From the NCBI GenBank assembly GCA_003427395.1, contig BFEA01000162.1:800418-836589 (forward strand): a DNA stretch of 36,172 bases, read 5' to 3'. The stretch comes from Chara braunii (taxonomy: Eukaryota > Streptophyta > Charophyceae > Charales > Characeae). This document shows, one piece after another, positions 1-8,296 of this stretch (position 1 is the first letter of the stretch; every line of letters begins with the position of its first letter). The notes under the pieces were generated by a model. It was not told the DNA's origin and did not search any database. It worked only from the letters and a program-made list of their open reading frames with translations. The position numbers and the translations under genes were made by a program.

Positions 1-1264
1 TGGCCGCGTAGTGACGGCCCCGACCACTGCCGCTCGACCTGACCGGAGAAAACCGTAGCAGGAAGCTAGCGAAGTCGTAGTATATATCGTCAAATAGATA
101 TTTTTTTGGGGGGGAAAAAGAGGATATCCATTATCATGAAATGAACCATGAGGCCGGGAATCCTCACAAACAAACCGGAATGAGTCACTGAAGCACTTCA
201 CTGGGACCAGTACCCAGCTTGGTATGTGGGCCTTACCCCAACAACACTTGGCGTTTGCCAACCAAACAAAACAAGCAACTAAGGAAAAACAATTAAACGA
301 AGAATAGAAAAGAAGGGGGAAAAAGAGCAAAACAAAATTGCCTGGTGGCCTACCAGCCCCCCCCGGCCTGAAACTGCACCCTTACCCCATCCTTTTTTTT
401 TTTTGAAGAAACAACCCGAGCAGCTGCTAGGGGTGCTGATAAGAGCAGACACCACTAGCATGCTCGGGGAGGCTCCATCTATTAGTGGGGAGCTGCACCT
501 GCTGGAAATCGGGTCCAGCGTCCCTTGACAGTGTAACAGTCATTGTTATGGAAGCACATTCAACCCACATCGCACCAAGTGCACAGTCAAGCAAGCCATC
601 ATATCAGTACTCGTAGGTAGCCCATAGCTACCCAATCTGCCAGCTGTCGTCATGATCCGGGTGGCGTGCCTCGCTGCCCATGGGCTCAAGGCGAGGTGGA
701 CTGTGAGGCTTTTGCAGCGGCCGAATCGTCGTTATCCTATCATCCAGGGGGGCAGGCCGTGGCTGCACCCATTTCGGGGCGCTCCTGTCCCTCCCAGTCA
801 CTGTAGTGTTGTATGTTTTGTTGTGTTGTCGTCCTTATCTCCTTAACCAGGTTCCAGGCACGGGCGACGTATAATGTCCAGTGTCCTTTGTCGCATTGCC
901 TGCCTTGCACAGTCGTTGGCCTCAGGAAGACTCTCGCTGTTCTCGCCTTCACTATACTCATCTTCGCTCCTCTCCGCCATAACTCCCTTGCTGCAACCTG
1001 TGTAGGAACTGTTATCTGCATTCCAGCCCACCTGCACTCACCCATAGTCTCAATCTCATCTGTCAGCTGTATTCTTTGAGTGGGCTGGCATGGGTGTGTC
1101 ACTTGTGCAGAAGAGGGCAGGGGTTGGGAGGGGCGGGGAGGGAGTTGCTGGGGCCGGGCAGACTGGGACAAGCAGAGACAGACGAAACGTAGGAACAGGG
1201 CCCCAACTGTGGGGTCGAGGGTTTGACTGCGAAGACCCCAGCAATGGGGGCACACCGTTGGGAG
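1..1264. other. Flank / possible 3' UTR of LINE element A; no gene seen
   Basis: No coding region is supported on either strand. Short open frames here are compositional. The stretch lies downstream of the ORF2 stop of the minus-strand LINE, so at least part of it is probably the 3' UTR. A T12 run at about 392-403 and a T7-G8 run near 100-120 could be remnants of a minus-strand A-rich tail. No clear target-site duplication or element end could be recognised. Confidence 0.4.
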
Positions 1265-2260
1265 TCACTGTATCAGCACGAAGTTGGGTTGCAGGTAGGG
1301 GACCTGGAAGGTGTGAAAGGGTCTCCTGTGCCACGATGGCTCTGAGCTTCTCCAGTGCTTCCAGCGGATGTTAGAGTTAGCATCCAATTCCGAGAATGCT
1401 CGGCCCGGGTCCTGCCAGAGCTGAAGGTAGACTTCCTTAAGGGACTCCTTGATCGTGGGATCATTCTCCTCCCGATAGCTCTGTATGAAGACTTTCCAGG
1501 CCCCTTGAGTATGGGATCTGATTTCATCTTCTATTACATGTTGGGCTTGCAGTAACCCGAACTGATGATCTCTTCTTTCAAAGGCACATCTGGCTCTCCA
1601 GGCTAGCATAAGGATCTGTAATCTCGTATAGTTGAAAAGGTTTGTTGCATAGGGCGACCATTGGGACTGACTGGGTTGTTTCTTCCCAAGCAGCAAGAGA
1701 CTGAGTTCCCACGGGATGTGCTGGCCCGTGAGGGAGTGGAAGGCAGCGTCCCACCACTGCCACAGTTGAGTGACCATAGGGCAGGCGAGCAAACAAAGCT
1801 CCAGCGTTGCCCTGACCGGCGATGACGACCTGCTGCAGTAGGTACAGATGGGTGATAGCAGCCCTTTTTGCTCCAAGTGTGTCCTCGAGACCAACCAGTC
1901 AGGGGTAGGCAAGCATCGGTGCAGAATCTGCCATTGGAGGGCACACAGGCTGGTGGGCATGATCTTGGCATATTTAGCCCAAGGTGGATTGTCCATTATT
2001 CCCGACTGCAGGGGCGAGTCACGATCCCACCTCTTTGCCACTGTTTGGTCAATGGTGGTGGTGGAGCGCGCCGCTCTGTATCCTCCTTTGACCGTATAGT
2101 CCCACACATGCATGGGTTTCGGTCCGGCCCATTCCCATTCTGCTGGGTCAAAAGGCAGTCTGGCTACCGGTATTGCGGGTTCGTATACAAAGAGCGCTTC
2201 TTGGGTGTCCCCTACCACCCGCATATGCATCAGACCCGCCCAATTCACTACCACATCCAA
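1265..2260 (-). CDS. LINE A ORF2, C-terminal zf-RVT-like segment
   Basis: This 331-codon open segment is the C-terminus of the ORF2 polyprotein. The middle holds a zf-RVT-like zinc-binding region: LHRCLPT, then CTYC, then ELCLLACP followed by LWQWW. The position usually occupied by His (E..HL...C) is Cys here. The first codon is TTG within a longer frame, so this is not a real start. The protein enters from the RT segment by a frameshift near 2285, where shifting frame restores KLTRNEELDVVVNWAG. It ends in TGA at 1267-1265. Such domains are thought to bind nucleic acid during target-primed reverse transcription. No RNase H domain follows. The segment is part of a broken gene rather than an independent protein. 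Confidence 0.85.
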   Translation of the reverse strand: MDVVVNWAGLMHMRVVGDTQEALFVYEPAIPVARLPFDPAEWEWAGPKPMHVWDYTVKGGYRAARSTTTIDQTVAKRWDRDSPLQSGIMDNPPWAKYAKIMPTSLCALQWQILHRCLPTPDWLVSRTHLEQKGLLSPICTYCSRSSSPVRATLELCLLACPMVTQLWQWWDAAFHSLTGQHIPWELSLLLLGKKQPSQSQWSPYATNLFNYTRLQILMLAWRARCAFERRDHQFGLLQAQHVIEDEIRSHTQGAWKVFIQSYREENDPTIKESLKEVYLQLWQDPGRAFSELDANSNIRWKHWRSSEPSWHRRPFHTFQVPYLQPNFVLIQ

Positions 2261-2319
2261 TTCCTCGTTCCGCGTGAGTTTAGAGAGTCTGACGCCCGGT
2301 TCATGGGGAACATGCGCTT

Positions 2320-4248
2320 CTAGCCGGCATCTGCCTTCGTCATTGCTGCAAACTTATATATGGTGAGCGGTGTGGGGAGGTGCACACTTTGGATGACCCA
2401 GTCATTCAGCTGGATCTTCGGGCCTTCTTGTAGCGTTTTCCTCCAAGCCAGGGGGAGAGCCTCCCTGATCTTCTGCAATCTGTCACCCACATCCCTTGCA
2501 CGTTTGAGCCTTAGTTGCAGCCGGTCAGCTGTGACCCATTCGTTTGTTTTAACGTCCCACAGGTCCCCCACCGTAAACACCCCTTTTTTTGCCCAGGTGA
2601 GCCAAGGGGAGGTATTGGTAAGGCTAAGCGGGCTACCATTGTCATCGAGGATGAAGGGGTTGCCGAATAGCGGTTGCCTCCATATTTCCTGCCATCTGTT
2701 CGGGATTGGCTTTTGTTGTGGCCCTCTTGTCCTCCACAGTTTAATCATATAAGACCAGAGAGGATCAGAGAGCAGGTCCATCCTGGCCGCCCTGCGCGGA
2801 TCGTTCCTATGGCCCTGTTTCGGGGGGGAGGGGATTGTCCAATGCTTGTTGGTCAGCCATCGGAACGGATGTCGTGTGTTGATCGGTGCCGAATCCGGGG
2901 CCAGGGTGGCAATCTGCAGGCTAGCTAGCTGTGCCCACGGAATGTTGTCACCTATCAGCAACCTAATCAACACTTTGAAAATTAGTGCCTCACTTTCTCT
3001 TTCCGGATCCAGTATCCCCAGTCCTCCCTTGGTCCTAGGCTGCGTGAGGACGTCCCAGCTCACACGCTGCACACACCTCTGGGTTTTGGCACTGTTTTTC
3101 CAGAGGTATGTGGAGAGCGTTTTTCTCAGTCTGGCGTACTGTTTGTTGTTGAGTGGCCAGACTGCTAGTTTGTACCAAATGGCAGCCAATACGACATTGT
3201 TTATTGCCAGAGCCCTTCCAACTATCGAGGTGTGCAGACCTTCCCATTTCGCCAGCCTGTCAATCGCCATATTGACAAGCATATCCCCGTGATCCGGGGG
3301 GGGGGCCAGAGCCGTCAATCTCACCCCCAATATTTTGATGGCATCCTCCTTCATTGCCCATGCCACAGGCGGCTCAGGCGGTGGTAGGTCCCCCCCTGGG
3401 TGGAGCCACCAGCCTTCCGTCTTTGAGCCCCAATTGACTTTCATGTCTGCTGCTAATAAGAAGAGGTGTATGACTTGTGTAAGGGCTCGTATGCTATCCT
3501 CGTCCGCTTTAATAAGGACTGTTAGATCGTCTACGAACATGGATGTCACCGGAATGAGATGGTCAGGGATTTTTGGGACAGGCGCTTTGCTGATCCCCGG
3601 GTGAGATCTGATCTTCGAGGCGAGGGCTTCCATCACGATCACAAACAGCAAAGGTGCTATAGGGTCCCCTTGGCGGACTAACCGTTGGAGGTGTATTGGA
3701 GGTGATAGATGGCCATTGAGCATGATGTTAGTAGTGGCCATCCTGTGAAGGAGCTGTACCCACTTACAAAAGGCCGGACCAAAATTCATCCTAGCCAAAC
3801 ACATGTCCAGGAAATCCCAGTCGACGTGGTCATATGCTTTCTCAAAGTCTATAAACATGATAGCCGCTTGGGCTTTTCGTTGCCTCGCATATCTGATGGT
3901 TTCGTTGACCAGCAGGATATTGTCTTGGATGTTGCGGTTGGGCATGAAGCCCGTCTGGTCAGGGTGGATGAGCATATTCATATGGGGCAACAATCTCTTG
4001 GTCAAGGCTTTGGCCACTAGCTTATATGGGACAGGGAGGAGGGTTATGGGTCTGTAATTCCTGATATCCTCCCTATACCCCTTTTTATAGATGAGTGTAG
4101 TCACCCCTTGGCCAATCATGCCCTCGAAGGTGCCACATTGCTGGACCGCCAAAATATAGTCCAACAGATCCTCTTTTAGCAGATCCCAGAATTGCACCCA
4201 GAATTCTTTTGGAAATGAGTCTATGTCTGGCGTCTTCTCATCTTCCAT
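2320..4248 (-). CDS. LINE A ORF2, reverse transcriptase segment
   Basis: This 642-codon open frame is the clearest coding signal in the window. It contains RT motifs in order (residues counted from the ATG at 4248): NYRPITLL about 64-71 (the usual NWRPISLL with Tyr for Trp), FIDFEKAYD about 132-140 with the first catalytic Asp, RQGDPIAPLLF about 192-202, and FVDD about 238-241 with the catalytic Asp pair. All three catalytic aspartates are present, so the RT core itself looks intact. The ATG is internal: the same frame continues upstream through a TAG (4266-4264) into the linker. The C-terminal end is a TAG at 2322-2320, beyond which the frame is lost near 2285. The enzyme would copy the element RNA at a nicked genomic target. 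Confidence 0.92.
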   Translation of the reverse strand: MEDEKTPDIDSFPKEFWVQFWDLLKEDLLDYILAVQQCGTFEGMIGQGVTTLIYKKGYREDIRNYRPITLLPVPYKLVAKALTKRLLPHMNMLIHPDQTGFMPNRNIQDNILLVNETIRYARQRKAQAAIMFIDFEKAYDHVDWDFLDMCLARMNFGPAFCKWVQLLHRMATTNIMLNGHLSPPIHLQRLVRQGDPIAPLLFVIVMEALASKIRSHPGISKAPVPKIPDHLIPVTSMFVDDLTVLIKADEDSIRALTQVIHLFLLAADMKVNWGSKTEGWWLHPGGDLPPPEPPVAWAMKEDAIKILGVRLTALAPPPDHGDMLVNMAIDRLAKWEGLHTSIVGRALAINNVVLAAIWYKLAVWPLNNKQYARLRKTLSTYLWKNSAKTQRCVQRVSWDVLTQPRTKGGLGILDPERESEALIFKVLIRLLIGDNIPWAQLASLQIATLAPDSAPINTRHPFRWLTNKHWTIPSPPKQGHRNDPRRAARMDLLSDPLWSYMIKLWRTRGPQQKPIPNRWQEIWRQPLFGNPFILDDNGSPLSLTNTSPWLTWAKKGVFTVGDLWDVKTNEWVTADRLQLRLKRARDVGDRLQKIREALPLAWRKTLQEGPKIQLNDWVIQSVHLPTPLTIYKFAAMTKADAG

Positions 4249-4263
4249 ATCCTGTAGCGCATC

Positions 4264-4785
4264 CTAGATATCTTGTTGGGTAAGAGGGCGATCAAGCTCG
4301 TCCTTTTGAGCCTCTGTAAGACTGGCGTGGACAGTTGACAACAATTCTTGTCTCGCGCGGTGGACCTCTTCCGGGGGTTTGGTCGGCGTTTGAGAGGTGA
4401 ACAGGTGTCGATAATACTGGGCAGTGTAGTCAGTTATGGTGTATGCATTAGTTGCACGAGGGGCTGCTGCATCCAACGGATGCCTCAGTGTCGGGACAGT
4501 GTTAGCTCTTGCTCTGGCTTTTGCTTTGCGAAAAAAGGCCTTCGACATGGTCCCATCAGTGTGCGCCCGTTTGATTCTGGACTGGATCCTCCAAGCTTCT
4601 GTCTGTCTTTCAAGGTATTCTTGGAGGTGGGTCCTGGCCTCTTGCAACGTATCATAGGTGGGACCGTGGAGGGGGTCCGCCATGAGCTGTTCATCCCAGT
4701 CTTCAAGGTCCTGCATCAATTTTTCGAGGACGGCCTTACGGTCCCTTGCGCGTTGGATGGAGAACTTTTTGGCTCTCTCCCTCAT
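4264..4785 (-). CDS. LINE A ORF2, linker between endonuclease and RT
   Basis: This 173-codon charged, helix-prone segment (MRERAKKFSIQRARDRK..., LEDWDEQL) lies between the endonuclease and RT, where LINE ORF2 proteins have an alpha-helical linker. It is in the same frame as the RT segment, separated by TAG 4266-4264. At its 5' side another TAG (4788-4786) interrupts the same frame, which continues upstream as FKEHINAFWAYWQTRKQ to about 4888. There a one-base frame change joins it to the endonuclease. It has no independent function. Confidence 0.8.
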   Translation of the reverse strand: MRERAKKFSIQRARDRKAVLEKLMQDLEDWDEQLMADPLHGPTYDTLQEARTHLQEYLERQTEAWRIQSRIKRAHTDGTMSKAFFRKAKARARANTVPTLRHPLDAAAPRATNAYTITDYTAQYYRHLFTSQTPTKPPEEVHRARQELLSTVHASLTEAQKDELDRPLTQQDI

Positions 4786-4886
4786 CTAAGTCATTCCCTC
4801 ATTAAACCATTTCACGTGGTCAGCTGATATCTGTTTCCGGGTCTGCCAATATGCCCAGAATGCGTTAATATGCTCTTTAAAACTTG

Positions 4887-5933
4887 TCAGAGGGAGGTAT
4901 TCAGTTTAAAGAATCCCGGCCCTTTCTTGATGTGGGAGTGGAATGACAGGCCCAGTGTGATCATTTGATGGTCAAACGACTTGCAAGGGCTGATTGATGT
5001 GATTTCCGTTGTGGTAACAAGACCCTGCAGTTTGGCTGACACAAGCGTGAGGTCAATACGAGAATTGGAGTGACTCTGCTCTCCCCTAGATGACAAGCAT
5101 GTGTACGACCGTTGGCCCGGGTGCAGCTGTCTATAGATGTCTTCCAGTTCTCGGTCCGCCATGAGCTGCCTAAGCATAAGCACGTCCGGCCCTAGAGGAG
5201 CCTGCGGCTGGTCCCCATGGTTTAGACGCTGGGAGACCGATCTGCGGTCCAATGTTGGGTCAAGCGCTGTGCTGAAATCCCCAGCCAGGACCAACGGAGC
5301 ATCATCCGGGATCAGTTGATGGAGGGAGAGCCAGAACTCCACCCTGGCCGCAGGGCCATTTGGTGCGTAGATGCTGACCAGGTAGAACTCTTCGTCGTCA
5401 TGTGCAACCTTGAGACAAACCCACCTACCATACCAGTCATCATGTGTCATCTGCAGCGGTTTGAGTCTCGAGGAGGGGGGGAGCCAGATCGCTACGCCTG
5501 CCGATGCTCTCTCTGTGGATGGAGCCGAAAAAGCAGCATATGGCCACACTGTTTTTGCCTTTGCAGCATGTGCAGGGGTATTTTGTAAGTATGTCTCTTG
5601 AATGCACACTGCATCAGGCCATGTTCCCGAGACCGGGGACTTAATCATGTTCCATATTGCTTGTTTTTTATTGGTTGTTGCTTGAATCAGGCCATTTACA
5701 TTGAGAGAGCGGACATCGATGTCTGCGCGGGCCAGTTTGGTTGCCCATTGGGGCGGCCTTCTAACTCGTGGGAAAACTGGAGGCGAAGGGGGCCGGCAGA
5801 CAGGCTGGGGGGGGGGAGATGGCGGGGCACAAGGAGGCACGGAAAACTGCACTGATCCCTGGAGGAGGGGCAGGGGGCGAGGTGTATCCAAGGGCCGAGC
5901 CAGTGGTGGGCAATTCATTACTGTGTGCTGCAT
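4887..5933 (-). CDS. LINE A ORF2, N-terminal APE-type endonuclease
   Basis: This 348-codon segment starts at ATG 5933, the likely ORF2 start because two in-frame TGA codons lie just upstream. A proline-rich leader (about 70 residues) precedes the exonuclease-endonuclease-phosphatase fold. Visible motifs are SLNVNGL (metal-site Asn), CIQET (catalytic Glu), SIYAPNG, LAGDFS, RIDLTL and SFDHQM (catalytic Asp-His). The normally conserved GDFN is GDFS, so the catalytic Asn has become Ser (AGC), which may impair nicking. The segment ends in TGA 4889-4887. A one-base shift at that point restores the ORF2 frame, so this is a frameshift rather than the natural end. The enzyme would nick target DNA to prime reverse transcription. 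Confidence 0.88.
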   Translation of the reverse strand: MQHTVMNCPPLARPLDTPRPLPLLQGSVQFSVPPCAPPSPPPQPVCRPPSPPVFPRVRRPPQWATKLARADIDVRSLNVNGLIQATTNKKQAIWNMIKSPVSGTWPDAVCIQETYLQNTPAHAAKAKTVWPYAAFSAPSTERASAGVAIWLPPSSRLKPLQMTHDDWYGRWVCLKVAHDDEEFYLVSIYAPNGPAARVEFWLSLHQLIPDDAPLVLAGDFSTALDPTLDRRSVSQRLNHGDQPQAPLGPDVLMLRQLMADRELEDIYRQLHPGQRSYTCLSSRGEQSHSNSRIDLTLVSAKLQGLVTTTEITSISPCKSFDHQMITLGLSFHSHIKKGPGFFKLNTSL

Positions 5934-5981
5934 TACTATTGCGGGGTAGATTCAACCAGCGTCCATTGCAGTCAGCGGAGG

Positions 5982-6380
5982 TCAGATCATAGTTTTAACG
6001 GGGCGCAGGTTTTGCGGGTCGTCCCACTGGTTGTGCTTGTCAAGCATATTGTCTTCCAAAAATGCCTGCATGAAGACAAGGACTCTGCTAGCAGTCCAAG
6101 CCCCGTTAGTCGTAAACCTTGTTGTGTACATCTCCATCAACTGGTGGTGGTTGAACCAACCCGGGTCTATTCTGGTTTTGCACATCGATGTTTTAGGACG
6201 AAGCAGCAGCAGAACCGGTCTTATCCCTTTGGGGAAGGAGAGGTTTTCAAGGAGCACAGCCCCCAACACATCTTTCGTGTCTATTTCGGCGGCCCAATAT
6301 TTCAATCTTTTTAAAATAACTGCGACAGAGGGGTTGCCCCTCCAGCCTTCCACTGTGAGCTCTGATAGGGCAGGGGTCAC
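5982..6380 (-). CDS. LINE A ORF1, C-terminal domain
   Basis: This 132-codon segment has globular composition, unlike the Q/P-rich stretch before it: EGWRGNPSVAVILKRLKYW, KGIRPVLLLLRPK, RIDPGWFNHHQL, LVFMQAFLEDN. It ends in TGA 5984-5982, about 50 nt before the ORF2 ATG, and that TGA is the plausible natural stop of ORF1. Upstream it is in the same frame as the preceding segment, separated by TAG 6386-6384 and TGA 6407-6405. Its pattern resembles the last part of ORF1 in element B (GLRLVPLAW, NRIALGP, LDSQFVKDAL), suggesting a conserved ORF1 C-terminal domain of unknown function. Confidence 0.65.
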   Translation of the reverse strand: MTPALSELTVEGWRGNPSVAVILKRLKYWAAEIDTKDVLGAVLLENLSFPKGIRPVLLLLRPKTSMCKTRIDPGWFNHHQLMEMYTTRFTTNGAWTASRVLVFMQAFLEDNMLDKHNQWDDPQNLRPVKTMI

Positions 6381-6404
6381 CTTCTAATGTAAGGGGCAAT
6401 GTTG

Positions 6405-7670
6405 TCAGAGCGTCGGGGGGCCCAGACGCAGGAGCCACTGCCCGTCCTCCTTCTCCCGTCTGATAGGGAAGATGACCACCCCCGGTGGCATAGCCACTGG
6501 GGTGCTGTCATCTTCTTGCAATCTGACCTGTTCTCTAAGTTTTGTTGAACGAATGTCAACAGCCCACTCTTCGTCCGATCGGGAGGTGTCATCGACATCG
6601 TCATCATGGATGATTTGGATACCGTTGGCCCGGGCCCGAAGGGGCGCATCCGAAGGGCTAGAGCAAACAATCTCACGGGACCCGTGTTCATTCTCCAACT
6701 GTGGGGGCAGCTGTTGGAGGTCGTGTTGTTGAAGCTCGTCCGATGGTCCGTGATGGTCTCGCGACTGCATTAGCCCCAGTTGCTGGTTGTTTTGCTGAAG
6801 GCCGTCCAGCGGTCCTTGCTGCTGTCCCCCAGGCTGTGGTAGGGTATGCAGTGTGGTGCACAATTCCTGTACCAGCGTTTTGGGCCATGCCAGTTCTTCG
6901 TGAAGGAACGCTTCAGCCGAGTGCTGTGGACGTGGTTGGACATCGTCCGACTGTTTTCCTTTGAAGCAGGACTTGGCATAGCTCTCAATTTTGTCGAGGA
7001 AGTCATTGACCACCAAGACAATGGCAGCTCCCACGTCCATCCAGTCAATCTCAGACACTGTCTTGTATTTTTCAACAGTGGTCAGCACCCTTGGGCTGTA
7101 CATCAGCACCCTTGGGTTGTACATCAGCACCCTTTTGGCTTCCCCCCAATATCTGTTTTGCAGGTCGTTTCCCTTCTTGTCCTCTGCCATCAAGAATATC
7201 TTGGATAATGTCCAGTCCGTCAGGAAGGCGAGTTTCTGCTGGACTTCCTCGGTGGCTGCGAGCGGTGGAGGGCAGGCTTCTTCGAGGGGCATGCCCGGGG
7301 GGACAGTCTCCCTCTCCATCTCCACATCCCCCTGGTGGTCCTGCTTCTGGTCCNGCTGTGGCNGGNNGGGGGGGGGGGGGGGCGAAGTGTCCATGTCTTG
7401 CGGTTTCTGACCGTTGTCATACCAGGAGGGGAGCGCAATGGAGGGGTGCTCCGGCAGGTATGGCAGCTGGCATTGGTGCGCTCGCTGTCTTTCCGCTTCT
7501 TGCTGCCAGAAGATGTGAAGTTGCTGTTGCTGTTGCTGCAGCACATGCTGCTGTTGGCAGCACAACTGCTGCTGCCATTGCAACTGGAGGTCCTGGAGGG
7601 CCTGTTGTTGCTGTATCAGTCTCTCCTGATACTGCTGGTGATGGTACTGCGCCAGTTGTGCTTTGAGCAA
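6405..7670 (-). CDS. LINE A ORF1, Gln-rich and helical segment
   Basis: This 421-codon open segment begins with about 70 residues of Gln/His-rich, probably coiled-coil sequence (LQWQQQLCCQQQH). A poly-Pro stretch encoded by a poly-G run with Ns follows (assembly uncertain). Then comes a more globular helical part (AFLTDWTLSKIFLMAEDKK, IDWMDVGAAIVLVVNDFLD), a second Q-rich stretch, and an acidic tail (IHDDDVDDTSRSDEEW). The first codon is TTG inside a longer frame: TAG 7748-7746 separates it from the preceding Q-rich segment. A 21-bp triplication (7081-7140) adds VLMYNPR-type repeats. This central part of the very long ORF1 may serve self-association of the RNP. Function is inferred only from composition. 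Confidence 0.6.
   Translation of the reverse strand: MLKAQLAQYHHQQYQERLIQQQQALQDLQLQWQQQLCCQQQHVLQQQQQQLHIFWQQEAERQRAHQCQLPYLPEHPSIALPSWYDNGQKPQDMDTSPPPPPXXPQXDQKQDHQGDVEMERETVPPGMPLEEACPPPLAATEEVQQKLAFLTDWTLSKIFLMAEDKKGNDLQNRYWGEAKRVLMYNPRVLMYSPRVLTTVEKYKTVSEIDWMDVGAAIVLVVNDFLDKIESYAKSCFKGKQSDDVQPRPQHSAEAFLHEELAWPKTLVQELCTTLHTLPQPGGQQQGPLDGLQQNNQQLGLMQSRDHHGPSDELQQHDLQQLPPQLENEHGSREIVCSSPSDAPLRARANGIQIIHDDDVDDTSRSDEEWAVDIRSTKLREQVRLQEDDSTPVAMPPGVVIFPIRREKEDGQWLLRLGPPTL
7081..7140. repeat. 21-bp tandem repeat, 3 copies, inside LINE A ORF1
   Basis: The unit CATCAGCACCCTTGGGTTGTA occurs in three near-identical consecutive copies. The period is a multiple of three, so on the minus strand it keeps the ORF1 frame and encodes a repeated VLMYxPR heptapeptide. 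Confidence 0.85.
7354..7382. other. Low-quality bases and G15 homopolymer
   Basis: Ns occur at 7354, 7363, 7366 and 7367, followed by an uninterrupted run of 15 G. The local length and frame are uncertain. On the minus strand it would encode poly-Pro in LINE A ORF1. Confidence 0.9.
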
Positions 7671-7745
7671 CTGTTGCAGTTGTTCCTCGCACTCCTTCTG
7701 TAGCCAGAGGCAGTGCTGTTGTTGGTGAACGACCTGTGCTTGTGT

Positions 7746-8210
7746 CTACTGTAACAGGTGTATGTGGGCTTGCTGGTGCACCTGGTTCTCTTGTTGTTGG
7801 ACCTGCTGTTGTTTTTGCTGGTTCTGCAGTTGTTGGATGGCCTGCTCCTCTTGCACCCGTTGCCACTGCGTGTGTTGGTTCAGGTGGCCAAGGAGCTGGT
7901 GTTGTTGAAACTGCATGTGGTCGTGGAGTTGCATTTGTTGCAGGTAGTTCTGTTGCTGGTGCTGCATCAGGTCGTGAATGTGTTGTTGTTGGGGGTGCAC
8001 TTGAGCGAGGTGGTGTTGTGGTGGTTGCTGTTGGTGGAGTGGGAGAGGTGAACAATCCTCCCACTGATCTTGCATTTGTTCGTCGTTGGGTAGGTGGCAG
8101 TGGGCATCTCCATGTTGGTCGTGGCCTATTGGAAAGTGCTGCGGGTCGCTGTGATATGCATCGGCTTGTCGGGGCACGTCCTCTCTTACTGTTGGATGGC
8201 CCTGCTGCAT
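7746..8210 (-). CDS. LINE A ORF1, Gln/His-rich segment
   Basis: This 154-codon segment is dominated by Gln, His and Leu, with heptad-like spacing suggestive of coiled coil or low-complexity self-association. The frame really begins upstream at about 8300 (LIEWDEDELPRCGKADTGH), interrupted by TAG 8243-8241. Its 3' end is TAG 7748-7746, after which the same Q-rich composition continues without change. Both TAGs therefore look like former sense codons, most simply CAG. The link to the 8297-10210 segment requires a -1 shift at 8306-8300. Confidence 0.55.
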   Translation of the reverse strand: MQQGHPTVREDVPRQADAYHSDPQHFPIGHDQHGDAHCHLPNDEQMQDQWEDCSPLPLHQQQPPQHHLAQVHPQQQHIHDLMQHQQQNYLQQMQLHDHMQFQQHQLLGHLNQHTQWQRVQEEQAIQQLQNQQKQQQVQQQENQVHQQAHIHLLQ

Positions 8211-8296
8211 CTGTTTCCGCTCTAGCAGCTCCTCGTCTTCCTAATGACCCGTATCAGCCTTCCCACAGCGGGGCAGCTCGTCCTCGTCCCATTCTA

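Noticed and set aside
740-1255. 171-codon minus-strand frame downstream of LINE A ORF2
   Set aside because: No domain, overlaps several other open frames of similar length and lies in the presumed 3' UTR.
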